From the NCBI RefSeq assembly GCF_040954835.1, contig NC_090712.1, positions 2,303,284 to 2,367,283 on the forward strand: a stretch of 64,000 bases of DNA, given 5' to 3'. A program made the translations under genes and the position numbers. This DNA comes from Lepisosteus oculatus (taxonomy: Eukaryota > Chordata > Actinopteri > Semionotiformes > Lepisosteidae). The notes beneath the pieces were generated by a model that made no database searches, was not told the origin of the DNA, and was given only the letters and a program-made list of their open reading frames with translations. Numbering within the stretch: the first letter of the stretch is position 1; every line of letters starts with the position of its first letter. Positions 30,221-42,294 of the stretch are shown here, piece after piece.

Positions 30221-31190
30221 CAAATGTAGACAAAACTAACACTGGTCCTTCATCAAAGAAGGAGAACAGGTCAAAATGGTTTCTATTAAAGCTCTGCTTG
30301 CCAGCCTTTGCCTTTGAATTAATCTTCGTTTAGTAGTTTTTGAGAAATGGTTTTTCTTTCTTGCTTGGATAAATGGCAATGCATGTGCCTACTATCTTCA
30401 GACGCCTGCATTATAGAGATATGGCTTACACTACCTCCAGCATCAATAAATGTGTTCTTAATCCTTTCCCTGTAAACAGACAGAGTGTCAAGGCACTTCA
30501 ATCTTCCTATACTTGTACTTAATGGCAGCTTTGCACTGGATAAAAGAAGGAAGCTTTCTCCACATTGAAAGCCAATTGGGGTTTAGAACTACAGATTGCT
30601 GGGAGGGTCAGTGCTTTGATTTAGTCCAGGTCTCAGTCCAGACTTGTCCACAGTGTCATACCTCATTATTAGAAGGGTAAAGGATTTAAGATGCAATGGC
30701 TCTGTCCAGCTGGAAAGCGGTTAACTAGTGCTTTACTGCAATGTGCCTGACACTCTGGAGGGCCAGTGAAAATGCAGCACATTTGGCAAAGCCTCTGTTG
30801 TCTTCCCCTTAAAGAAGCAGATGAGTGAATGCCCTCCTCAAGAGTATTTTGGGAATAATACTTGGTCAAAACGAAGTTCACCCAGTTAGAACCACGTAGT
30901 GTAGGTTGCAAATCAAAAAGCCTGAAACAAAGAGGATACGATATACAGTATTCTCTGTTTATAAAAATATACAACACATGAATCATCCCAACTCATGTGA
31001 ACAAAAAACAGCCGGAGATGTCTATTGAGTGTCTAAGCCATGTGAACCGGTGAAACAGTGCCGTGTGTCAGAAAGCTGCAGCTTTTTCCAGTAAAAACTG
31101 AAAATTCACTGAGCATTCACTTGTTTAGCCAATAGCTGGGGTCTCTTCACAAATTAATTTTGCTGCCCCTGGCTGGAGCTCTGCCAGTCT
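30221..31190. other. Intergenic, nothing recognised
   Basis: No gene or known repeat seen. Confidence 0.35.
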
Positions 31191-31290
31191 TTTCCTCCCA
31201 CCCCACCAGCCTTGTTCATTATGTCACAGCTTATCTGCTTAGATAACAGCAGCTGCAACTCCTCGGTATCCTCTGTCACACACGCCGCTG
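31191..31290. promoter_or_regulatory. Candidate GATA palindrome and E-box block
   Basis: TTATCTGCTTAGATAA at 31231-31246 is an inverted pair of GATA sites around a 4-base centre. It is followed at once by CAGCAGCTGC (E box) and preceded by ATGTCACAGC. Composition is unlike the surrounding sequence. Enhancer function is an inference. Confidence 0.3.
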
Positions 31291-33260
31291 CGAGAGTGAA
31301 GTCATGTAAACAGAGAAACAGAGAGGATCTCTGATGGGAACCAATAACACTCTGATAAACGGGATTGGGGATTTATAAAGGAAAGGGTCACGGACTCCAA
31401 ATTCCAAGCCTTCCTGAGTGTTCTGAAAGATACATGACTAACCGTTTCTAGGTGGATTGGAAAATATTGCCTAGCAATAGGTAAATCCTGGAAAAAAGTT
31501 TGAGTTTTGCACAGAAAACTCTGCCGAATGCCCCAAACCAGGGCTGTCAACTGTACTAGTTTCAGTATTTGCATACATCTAGGGATAGGGTTTGTCATAA
31601 TGAATGCACAGTGTTTTTTATTATTTTTAAAGGCGGACAAGTCGACATATGAATGGGCTTAATGAAAATGTAGGCAGGATATTTCATGCTTTTCTTTCTT
31701 ATTTATGTTTCCAGGCTTCTATTAGCGGACGTCAGGAAGAATTAGAAATCAGCAGCGTTTGGGATTCAGAGATTTAGGGGGCGGCAGGTGATCTGCCGTT
31801 CTCAGAACAGTGTCGCCTTTCAGATCCGGGCGTAGGCGCGAGCAAAAAAAAAAGCGCCGAAAAAGCAAGACAAAGGTTCTGGATGAACGCCAAGGGTCTG
31901 GAATAGCTGGAACTGAAAAGAGGAGAAAACACAGGCCTCTGTTTCTGTGCTCGGACTGATAAACTGCTGTTCATGTGAATAGGACTGGTATCCCCTACAT
32001 CTCTGCATTGTGCGAGAGGCTTCACGTATCTTGTATCACCTTCCCCCCTGTGGGTTCGGACACTTCATGCATCTTGGACATGAGACAGATGCTCTTCGCG
32101 GGTTGTTTTATCCGTTAGATAGTCGGTTTGTTTTTTCCTTCCCTTTCTGTTTCCCGGATTTTACCTCGGGGGAACGCCACCTTCTGGAAAATGAGGCGCA
32201 GGAAATTTCTGTCAACTGGGCAGTGAAGTCATCTTACATAAATCTCATGCAACTGAAACCAGTTCGTTATTTCTAGGAATGGCCCTTCTGTTTTACAGAG
32301 ACAAGCAGCCCTCGCCTCTCAAGACCTCTCTTCCATTTTATCAGGGGGGGGCTGCAGGTTCTGTTTCTCATTCCCACACTACACAGTCATCCGTAAAATC
32401 AGGCATTCAATAGTTTGACCACAGTTACAGTGCTTTAACTGAATCATTTCATCATTTAGAAGTGGTTCAATTCCAAAAGTGTAGCAATTTACACATTTTC
32501 ACAAAAGAGGACAAAGACAGCCTTCTGTTTCTAAAAACAGGTGTGTCAGAGGCTGGATGCTGGGGACATCGGTATCTGCAGGGTAAGACAAGCGTGTGTA
32601 TTAGAGAGGAGAAATCAGAGTTTAAAACAGCGCTAACGAGGTGCACAGACACGCTCAGAGATTATGTCATTAAAAGCTTACTGGAAGAACATGGCTTGAT
32701 ACTCTCTCCTCGTTGCACGTTGCTGCACCCTAGAACGAGCACAAACAGCTCCCGTTTCATCACCCCACGCACAAGGGGAGGCTGGGCTCCCCACAGTGTG
32801 CGGGGAAGAGGGGAGAATGAGGAGAAGGTATGACAAAGGGGGTAAATTAGCTCAGTAATCAGCCATTGTATCTGCAAACAGCTGGGCTCAATTATTTGTA
32901 GCTTTCAAGGCCAGAATAATGGTTCACTGTAAGTCCAGCTTCAGTTCTTGTCAGAAGACTAAATGATTTTAGAAGATGTTCTGGAAAAGCATCTTTCTTT
33001 TTCCACCTTCTTCTGGCTGAGGATATCCAGTCCTTTAATTCTCTGGTCTCCTTTGACTTCACTTTACACCATCCAAAGCTGAAACCCCTTAACGCAGCTT
33101 GGGCTCACCATGCAGGAAAGGCACTGGCCGGCGTCGTTCTCCCCCTGACGAAACAGTGAGCTTTGCTGGCTTCAGGCTCTCAGGTCCACAGTTTTCAAGA
33201 TGGAAATGACTGCTCCTACATGTTCCTTCTGCACACCTTCAGGCCTGGGTGCCCTCATCC
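31291..33260. other. Intergenic; one AT-rich conserved-looking patch at 32845-32935
   Basis: No exon found. The patch at 32845-32935 contains GTAAATTAGCTCAGTAATCA, GCCATTGTATCTGCAAACAG and CAATTATTTGTAGC, which is typical wording of developmental non-coding elements. Otherwise nothing is recognised. Confidence 0.3.
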
Positions 33261-33365
33261 TCCTGAAGGCAGAAAGACCTGTAATTGAGCGCTTAATTAC
33301 ACAGCCTATTTCAACCTTTTCATTCACCTTTTTGATCATTTGGGCTGTAATTACATGCTCTGTTT
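33261..33365. promoter_or_regulatory. Candidate homeodomain-site palindrome block
   Basis: GTAATTGAGCGCTTAATTAC at 33281-33300 is a 20-base palindrome with a single mismatched pair, giving two inverted TAATT(G/A) homeodomain cores. A third perfect palindromic site, GTAATTAC, lies at 33347-33354. No coding potential. Function inferred. Confidence 0.35.
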
Positions 33366-33564
33366 TTTTTTTCTTGTCTAGAAAAAAAAGCTTGCGCGTT
33401 CTTTCAAAACTCTTGCAGCCCTCTCTTTTGCAAATTGTATTGTACTAAATAAAAATGGGGGAGTTATCTAGGAACCACTTTCAAAGCTGCAAAGGCAGCA
33501 AAATGGGGGAGAAGCCTGAGCCTGGTAATTACAGACCACAGTCTCAGTCCTATTATGTATAAAT

Positions 33565-33856
33565 ATCCATCCATCCACCTTCTTAACACTTCTTCTGATT
33601 CACTTATACAGGGGATATGGAGTCTATCCCAGCAAGCAACAGACGCAAGACAGGACAACAGTCCATCACAGGGCAGACACCATGGACCAATGTACCAGCA
33701 TTTTTTGGGGGACTGGGGATGGAAACCAGAGCATTCAGAGGTAACCCCTGAGGAGAACATGCAAACTCCACACAGATAGCAGCCCAGGGGCAGAATTAAA
33801 CCCAAGGCCCCAGTGCTGTAAGGCAGCAATGCTGCCTACTGCACCACCATGCTGCC
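33565..33856 (-). repeat. V-SINE-type SINE nested in a LINE
   Basis: Minus-strand head GGCAGCATGGTGGTGCAGTA, then B-box-like GGGTTTAATTCTG and the body ('tggagtttgcatgttctcct'). It ends in a run of 'ccatccatccacc' on the plus strand. The flanks 'atgtataaatat' and 'atgtgtaaagatat' look like a diverged target-site duplication. Reading of the LINE resumes cleanly after the right flank. Confidence 0.75.
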
Positions 33857-34134
33857 ATGTGTAAAGATATGGAGAAAAGGACAAGAGGTAAACTTGAAAG
33901 TTATCTTTATGATAACAGGATTCTAGGGCATAGCCAACAGAGATTAATAAAGGCCAATCTTAACCAATTATAAAACATCTCTGAATGAAGAGCAATAGAA
34001 ACGGAAACAAGCAGAGCACATGATATGGCCTAGACATTCATGAGGTTTTGATAAGAACTATGCAAAATAAATTCTGAAATCTGCAGGCATCCATGGTAAC
34101 GCAAGTATTTAAATTGAGAACTGGTTAATGTGTA

Positions 34135-34385
34135 GAGAGGGGAGGGCGCAGAGTAGTGGCTGAGTCTCTGGATTCTTTGCAGGTTGTGGGTGGAAGTCTC
34201 TGGGCTGCTGCTGTTGTGCCTTGGGTGAGGTGCTTTACCCCAGTGGTGTAAGTGGGGACCAGCATTGACTCAGCAAGGGAGTCCTGCATTCTCAATTCAC
34301 TTAATTCTACAGTAACCAGAATGTGCTCTGGCACAAAAAGCCACACTGGCCTTCACCTTATGGATACAAACCAGAGAGGAAAGTG
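34135..34385 (+). repeat. tRNA-derived SINE nested in a LINE
   Basis: Head 'gcgcagagtagtggctgag' and a decayed B box 'gtgggtggaagtctc', then 'ccttgggtgaggtgctttacccc'. This resembles the tRNA-SINE wording 'cttgagcaaggtactttacc' seen in many fishes. The end is at 'cttatggatacaaacc'. It differs from both V-SINE and family 2. Confidence 0.5.
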
Positions 34386-35085
34386 TGAATGTTCACATTG
34401 AGGTGATATCATTATTGGGGTACCACAAGGATCCATGTTGGGCGCACTTGGCATTCTAATCTCTGAGTACTCTAGATTCTAATATAAGTACATTTGTGGA
34501 GGAAGCCAAATACAGTAGGAACTACAAATCCCAGAAAAGCAGCAGAGAACAGCTTAAGACAATGTTCAACAGCAGTCAGATAACCCGTCAAATGGCCTGT
34601 GACAACTGCAGGTTATCACTTGCAGAAGGAAAAATCATACACTTCAAAGAAAATAGGGAAGAAAAATATTAGCTCACATAGTTATGAGGCTTTAACTACA
34701 TTAAGGGATTTTAAGCTAAAGCTGTACAATACATTAGAACTCATTTTAAATGTTACACACGGCTTTTGTTAACACGTAACGAAAAAGACATTCATTCTCT
34801 GGAACACATCCAGAGAGAAGTCGCCGAGAGGCAAGTACATTCCTGGGCTTGATGTAACGTCTTCTGCCATGGACAGGTTAATAGAACTGAACCTCCTGAG
34901 CAAGGAAGGCTGAGCAAACAAGACTGTGAGGGGACATGTCTTCAGGATGCAAAATCCTCAAAGGTATTGAAAAAACGAATCCAATGGACTTGTTCAGGTT
35001 GCGCAGCAAGTGAAAAATTGATTAAAGACCAATGAAACCAAGGTGAATGCATTTGCGGTTGAAAACAGTTGGCAATCTAGACTCC

Positions 35086-38000
35086 TTTCTGTGGGCTGTA
35101 TTGGTGTCCATAGGTTCAATGCTTTTCAAAGCATTGCACTGTTTACACTTAAACAAAAATAGTTTTTGTTCTTGTACAGTATCAACCTAATTTTCCTTCC
35201 TGCTATCCTCTGCTCCTACTGTTCTCCAACACCATGCCTCCTGATACATATTCCCTTTATTTCTTTTTTAAGGGGGCTCGCTGTCTTCAATACAGCTGGG
35301 AAAAACTGAAAGAGGGTCTTGTTTGTGTGGACGCCAGAGCAATCGGATTGTGAGACAAGCCAAGAAACAAGAGGTGGAGGTCAGACTTTGTTCAGACCTA
35401 CAATGGTGACACAGACAGCTCTATTCATAAAGTGACATTTCTCAGTGCTCTACATTCACAATCTCCGCAATCGAGACATGAATTTATACCATGTATGTGT
35501 GCCCACATTCCTCGCTTGGCCCTGCCCCTGCCCCTGCAGTCAAGCTGTCTTCACCTTAGGCTGTGTGCTGGTGAAAACAATGACTTCATATTTCCAAGGC
35601 AGCTTTACAGAAAACAGTGAAGGGTTTGGAGGTTAGCTTTGACGTCACCATATCCATAATACTCTAATACTCTATTGTCCATACTGCGCTTCCAGCAACA
35701 GAAACATGCTTTATAGGAGCCAGGCCTATCACCTGGAATGGTTATAAAACCCTACACATTTTGATGTGATTTATATTGATATTCATTTCACAATATGGCT
35801 GTGCATGTTATCTTTTCATCTAGTTAAAAAATAAATAAATGGCCAACACTGAAAGAGTCACCACATGGCCAAATGTGACGCTAAAAGAATAGTAAGTATA
35901 ATGTGCAAGTTTAGGTCTCTGGAAAACAAGGAACATATTTGACAATTTTCACTCAATTTTCAGTCAGGGACTCTCTGGGTGACATAGCTGAAGGACAAGC
36001 ACTTTCTTTGTTTTTTTTTCCTACCAGCTTGCTCCCAAGATGACCCCGTCCACCCTTCCAGGTATCTTGTGATCTCTTGAGCCTAATGTCACAGTGAGAG
36101 GGCAGTAGGTTCAGACAAGATAGAGATCTCCAACTGCTTCCCAATCCTGTCCAGCAGGCCCACTGTCCCACACAAGCATATTGGGCGTGTTGACGGGAAA
36201 CCACCTGCTTTCCAGCCCGTTGTCTTCCTCAGAAAGCGTCTTAAAGTATTCTAGGGGTTCCGAATCTTGAAATAGAATTTGAATGATTTTTCTTCCATTT
36301 TAGCATCAACGTTATCTGAAAGACATTCTATAGTGGAGAGCAAACTTAGGTGAGATGATAAATTACAACCATACGTGCTTTTGCTAAATATTCTGTTATA
36401 GGTTTTTTCAAGAGCTACAATCAAGTGTGTTGCAACTGAGAAACACCAAAAGGACATCTTGCATGATATCACTTTGGTTTCCATAGGATGAATGTGTTTC
36501 CATTCTGGACTACAAATAGCTCACCTACCGAACAGGCCACAACAGAGATGACAATGTGTGTGATTCAGGCTGATAGAAATATTTGCATATATTTTTTAAA
36601 TTCTTCAAAATTGCAATATTGAGCATTACTTTTAGGAATGCAACACAGGTCTTAGAACTATACGTACAGTGTGTAGGGTTTCATTTTCATGTTCATTAGG
36701 TAAACATTTGAGCTGTAAATGAATGTTTAGATCTCATTTCACGTTCACAGTTTTTAACTGAGGGAAATCTTGATTCTAAATTATAGTGTATGGTTGTTTG
36801 CTCAAGATTTGTCCTTTGGTGTGGGACACCATGTCACGATTCTGCCAATGACTTCTGAAAAGCTGAAACTCCTTTTGTCCTATAAGCCCCGAGAGATTTT
36901 TATGTTGCTGGCACAGGCTGGTTCAAATATAAACAGCAAAAGATATTTTCCATGCCTGTCGTTTTTTTTTTTGCTTTGAAGTAGACCACCTACTGCCCTG
37001 AAGTTAGTAAAAGGCGATCTGTCAAGGAACTCTGCTGTGACGCAAAACATAAATATTTTAAGAGGGGGTAAAAAAGATTGTGTGAAAGATTTTACAAAAC
37101 TGAGCTCAGGAGTTGGTTTTTGTTCCCTGAACAAATCCAAATTTTGTTTGATGGGCTTAATGAGCTAGTTGTAATAAAACAGGACAGAACGTCAGATTTT
37201 CCATTATTAAATGGAAACACTAATTTGATTAACAGGACAAACAGTCCGCACTCCATGTATCATCTGCAGTTACGACTTGTTTGGCATTGCTCTGAAACCG
37301 CATGACTAGAGCACACAAAAGCGATCCCCTCCACCCGCATAATTAAAAATATTTTTGTCATAAAATGTCAAGACCAGAACACCATTGTGTCATTGAAATT
37401 TAATTTAAAAAAGAAACCAAAATGATCTAAATAAGAGGGGGAACATGTAAGTGTATTTCTGTTGCTTGCTTAAAAACTCGTTTGTTGTGAGTGAGTGTGT
37501 TGTGAGTTTTGTGTGGCACACCTGAAGAAGGGCACTTGAAATCTTCCTCAGCAAAGCCTGCATTGCGATAGTGCTGCGTGCAAAACGCTCAGGTGCGTCT
37601 GTTTCTCCGGGCATGGGAACCAGGAGTGAGTCAGCCGAGTCCCTTTGCTCTCTCACAGCTGTGCGTCTCTTTTCTAATTAGGAGCAGCTTAGGAGGACTT
37701 GCGCCTGGGGCAGATGGAGCTGGGCTGGAGTGCGTGCGAGAAAGTACAGTCCAATTAAAAGACAAGCTCCAGGAAGTCGAAGCGTCATGAGTGTGTGTTG
37801 GGGGGGAGATACGTTAGTCAGGCAAGGAGATCGCATTGCAGCAGTGCAAAAAAAAAAAGACTTTACGACAGCTCCCTTCTTTTGAAAATGAGGTGGAATA
37901 ATCAGCTCCTTTCCTTTGAGCTTGTTTGGCATTAACCTACTTTAAGAGGCTCAGCTGCTCCTAATCTAAGTCATGTAAAAAATGGAACTGAAATGTTTTT

Positions 38001-38320
38001 TAGTTTGAAGTCTTCTTTATTACACATTCTCCTTCAGGACTGGAAAAAGGACCTCACAGAGATATGCATTGTTTTCAAGGAGTTTTTGAACTGCCAGTAT
38101 CCAGAATGACTGCAAAACACCCTGAAAAAAATTAATTCATTGAACAACCTGCTTATTCCCCTAAACTTCATGAAGAAATAGTGCAGGAATGTTTAGCTGC
38201 CAGAAGGGCTGCTTTTATGATCTAAAGTTTTAGAAAGACATAAGGACATTGTGTGTAGTTTAGTTTGTTTTTGTCATGCCCCTGGCTTTTAAAATGCTTT
38301 ACTTAGCAGAAGCAGTTACT
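35086..38320. other. Intergenic, nothing firmly recognised
   Basis: No exon found. Minor features: a (CCCCTG)3-like run near 35521-35539, a hammerhead-core-like string CTGAAGA...GAAA at 37522-37541 and the AP-1/homeodomain segment at about 37620-37760. Confidence 0.35.
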
Positions 38321-38520
38321 TCAAATGACCTTTGACCTCTTCCAAGACAAACTAAGCTGCTCAAAGATTGGCAAGATAAACTTTCACCCACTGATAAGCA
38401 AGTAGAGCAGAGTTTCAGTTTATCTTGCCTGCACATTCAAAGTGAGACCTCTTCTGAACAGGTGCCAGCAGAAATGTTCCACCCTGGCAACCAGATTCGA
38501 ACTGCAATTTGTACGTGCCA
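38321..38520. promoter_or_regulatory. Candidate DR1/GATA regulatory block 2
   Basis: TGACCTTTGACCT (38326-38338) is a perfect DR1 nuclear-receptor element. It is followed by a perfect 13-base inverted repeat, GGCAAGATAAACT (38370-38382) and AGTTTATCTTGCC (38417-38429), each arm holding a GATA site. A third GATA site, CTGATAAG, lies between them (38391-38398). No coding potential. Enhancer function is inferred, and the motif arrangement is directly visible. Confidence 0.4.
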
Positions 38521-40735
38521 TTGTTTGCTATCATAAAAGATAAAAGAAAGATTGTGCAAAATATGAAACTGCGATATGTTGTATAAATTACTTTATACCC
38601 TTAGTCTCAACAAAAATCCATACAAACTTAAAATCTCAGATTTAGAATCTCAAATTTGTAGCCTCAAAATCTCAGTTTAGAAACGACAGAGACGTATAGT
38701 AAAAAGAAAAGTGATTAAAAGTTTGCATTTTATTTTAGTTTACGTAAAAAGCAAATACAGGAATCCTAATATAAACTTGTAATACTACACAATATAAAGC
38801 TTTTTAATTACTCTCAGCTGGGTTTTGGAAGAAAGAGATGTCTCCTGACAGAATGCTGATACATAAAACAATCATTTCTTTCAGTGAGCACTGTGCAGCA
38901 CGCTGTATTAGTTCTGTCTGGGTGTTTGCTGTCTCAGCTGTCTCCCCTCTCCCGGTCTCTATGAATCTGTAGCGAATGCTGCTGCACATTTGGAAAGTCT
39001 GCACCCAATTATCCTGCTTTGTGGCTGAAACACATGGCTGTTGGCCAAAACCATTACAAAAGATTAGCTGCCCTTCTCTCTTCTCTGGCTCTTTGAACTC
39101 ATTTAGGGCACGGAAATGAAGTGCTTTTCAATTTGTAAACTAACACAATGGGAAGCCTGGACACATAAGATGAAAAGTCTTTAAAAGTGCTCTTTTGTGA
39201 CCGACTTTAGATATAAAAGTGACATTATTGTAGCCCACTAGGCATTTCAATCTAAAATGTTGGGCTGAAGGAAACATTCAGAACCAGCCTCACATACTAT
39301 ATAGAACCTCCTCAACATTGTATCTGTTGAGTTACATGGTACAGCTTTAAAATGCCTTTTATCTCGCAGGTCACAATCTTTGAAAGTGTCTCCAACAGTT
39401 GCACAGCAGTTTTAAGGGGAACTGCTGTCCCAATTTCTCAGACTGGTTATTAAATTCCAGTAACAAAGTAAATTCATTGACACTATTGCAAAATTTTACC
39501 AATTCCAAATTTAGCACAAAATCTTGACCTTTGTGAAAGTTCTGTATAGTCACCATGTTGCTGCAAACTGCTGGTCTCACCACGAACAAGAGCGAGAGTC
39601 CACGAGTATTGTGACTTAAACAAGCCCTTCCTGCTCACTAGTCACTGTAAAGACTCATGTAATGTATGAATGAATAAGTACAGGTCGTGCAGCAGTTATT
39701 TCACCACAGAAATGTTCCAAAGTGATCTGGAGGCAGAGTTAAGAAGTAAATAGTATTTGTCGGCAAAACTGTCTCAAAGTCTAGAGCACTGTTTCAATTG
39801 GATTAAAAGAGATATATGCACAAGTCTGCTTGTTTACAATGTAAAAGGCCACTTCACCTCACAGGACGTTTTGTTGCCTGCTGTGGCGCTGCGCATACCT
39901 AGAAATGCACTTTATTTTGTGATTTAAATTGGAGGTTTTACAGGTTGCTGTGGACGTTTTACTTTTATTGCGGTTAGAAATGCACTCATCGATGCTGATT
40001 CTTCTGAAATATAAAAATATAAAAATAGTGTTGCAGTTCCCCATTAAACCGATTGGGTTTAATTATTTAATATTATATAAATTATCTGCAGGGTCAGTCA
40101 TGTCCCTGACCCACCCTCCTCTTTCTATCTGACAAATTACCTTTAGTTTCCAGGAATGTCCTTGAAGGAAGAACTAAAAGCGAAGTTTCACAATGAATGG
40201 GTTACTGGAGGGCCTGCTATTTATATCCTGTCATTACATTTCAGACTCTAAAATATAGTGAGACTACATTCGCCTTCGAATGAGCAGCGTATTTTCTGGT
40301 AAGAAAATCTACTTGAAGCAACAGATGACTCATTGGTGAAAGGCTCACCTGTCAGAGTGGCGCTTAACGGACTCTAGTGTTCATGTACGGACTGTGGCAC
40401 TACAACCCTTGGGCTTACAACCTGGGCTTTGCTTTAAAGTGGTTTAAAATGCAAATGAGGGCTCAAGACATTTCTGCTCTTTGTTTAGACTGAATTTGCT
40501 TCAATTCAGCATCTTTCTAAGATCTTCACTGGTTGATGATTTCCTTCATTTTGTTAAAATATTGTGAACTTCATGCTGGTCTTTGAGACACTCAGTTGAG
40601 GTTCAGGGCTCGTGCTTGACTCAGTAATGGAGGAAATGAAAGTCGACAGGTCTTGGAAAGCTGACTTTTCAATTTGTCACGTTCGTACTCTTTCAGACGT
40701 CCTTTGTAAAATAAAACAATTAAGACAATTTGGGA
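38521..40735. other. Intergenic, nothing recognised
   Basis: AT-rich, no credible exon or recognised repeat. Confidence 0.4.
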
Positions 40736-40965
40736 AATTTGATAAAAAACCCATGGTCACAACAGTGACTGTGAAGATCGCTCAAAAGGGATTAATTCAC
40801 CCTTGGCACAGCTCTCTGGAGAACCCCAGGAGGAGATGGAGACTATAATTGGGGTATCAGGAGGAAACCAATTAAAACAGCTTCCTCCTTGAAACCACCT
40901 CCAGGACTCGGAGCTGGCTGTCACCCTCAATGATGAAGGGGCATGTCGGGAAGGAGAAGGAAAAA
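40736..40965. promoter_or_regulatory. Candidate conserved non-coding block
   Basis: Moderate-GC, motif-rich stretch in an AT-rich setting: GGGATTAATTCACCC, GACTATAATTGGGG and an inverted AGGAGGAA/TTCCTCCT pair around CCAATTAAAACAGC (about 40860-40892). Frames on both strands have no family resemblance. Regulatory role inferred. Confidence 0.25.
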
Positions 40966-41487
40966 AAAAGGGTTTCCAACACGTCGAAAAGTGTGTTAAG
41001 AAAAAAGAAAGCCTGGGCTCATTAATGGCGTAGTTGTAGTGTATCCCATTTTTGTCTGAAGGGATACAGTGAAGCTCATTCATTCAGTCTTGGTTTCTGG
41101 AGGGTGAAAACCCGAGCCTGTAAAATTGTACTTGTTTTTTTTTCCCCTGTAACAGTCATTGAACATCACCTGAGCACTGCTTACTTTGCACTTCGTAGCA
41201 CAGTAGTTCTTGGCAGCACAGGGGCTGCATTGGTTTTTTTACCATTTCAGCTTAAACTTACCAAACCTCAGCCTGCACCTGTTGGGGGTTTACTGTCTTT
41301 CACTGCTACTGGTATTGTGTACTCTTACGATCTTCACAACCCAAGAAATTCTTGTTGTTAAGAAATACAGCTGTATAACAACAACAACAAATCCCTTCTT
41401 TCTTCTTACTGGGAAGGAGGAAGACAATAGAGGTTTAAGGAAAAGCTAAACAAGTTGGAATGGACACGAGGCGTGACTCTGGTGTAA

Positions 41488-41747
41488 GATCAATTTATTA
41501 GCCCTATACAATTTCTTGCATTAGGAATTCGTCTTTTTCGCATACCCCAGCTTGCTCTCCATGAGACACACAGACAGGGAGAGAAGCCTGGGGTCGGAGC
41601 GCAGGGTCAGCCCTTGTACAGCACCCCTGGAGCAGCTGGGGTTAAGGGCCTTGCTCAGGAGCCCAACGGAGTAGGATTCGTCTGTCGGCCGCGGGATTTG
41701 AACAGGCAAGCTTCCACCCACAGGCGCAGATCCTGAGCCACAGAGCC
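41488..41747 (-). repeat. tRNA-derived SINE, family 2, copy 3
   Basis: Complete copy in reverse. Its head (41696-41747) faces a second head in the opposite direction at 41770-41821. B-box-like CCTGTTCAAATCCC is intact. The 119-codon frame over it is not a gene. Confidence 0.85.
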
Positions 41748-41764
41748 TTGCTTTAGGGGGCGGG

Positions 41765-41822
41765 GCGGTGGCTCTGTGGCTAAGGCTCTGCGCCTGTGGG
41801 CGGCAGCTTGCCTGTTCAAATT
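41765..41822 (+). repeat. tRNA-derived SINE, family 2, head fragment
   Basis: Only the tRNA-like head is present (GGCTCTGTGGCTAAGGCTCT through GCCTGTTCAAAT); the body is missing. It is head-to-head with copy 3, with a 22-base spacer between the paired arms. Confidence 0.8.
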
Positions 41823-42294
41823 TTATTTGGTGTACAATGACCTCTGGGGTGCTCTCTGGACTTTGTGCTTGCAACAGCACTCTTAGGGAAGCTTGGCTGT
41901 AGGAGCTGCGTCAGAGGAAAGTCAACCACCATATGTGCAATGGCTGCAAAGCGCCCAAACGGGAGGCAAATCCGCAGTGTGAGCAGACCTGTCAGCTCCC
42001 TTTAAAGAATCTGATAGTAATGCAGATTAGCAATTCGCTGCCATGTGACTATGACACTGAGTGTGCCAGTCCCACCCAAGAGGCAGGCCAGTTTGCAAAC
42101 ACCAGCAGGGCTTAATATTAAATTACAAACTTACTGTTCCAACTACACCCATATGCAGTTTACCCATAATGTTATCAATATACTGTACCTATAAAATCAC
42201 ATGGTCTTATTGCCACCCTGTACAGCATTCCTGAAAATTGATATGCTGTTAAATATTAAGCGACAGAGTCGAATGTCCTTAGATTTTCTTTTGA

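Larger units (their letters stand above)
33475..35085 (+). mobile_element. Degenerate CR1-like LINE carrying two nested SINEs
   Basis: Successive pieces of CR1-type ORF2 can be read in order on the plus strand: GNYRPQS (about 33510-33535, RT box 1), KDMEKRTRGKLESYL (33862-33906), IIGVPQGSMLGALGIL (34411-34458, RT box), a decayed ADD box (TFVEEAKYSR, about 34490-34520), LEHIQREVAERQVHSWA (34799-34849) and DRLIELNLLSKEG (34873-34911). Many stops and frameshifts. A minus-strand V-SINE splits it at 33565-33856 and a plus-strand tRNA-derived SINE at about 34135-34385. Confidence 0.72.
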
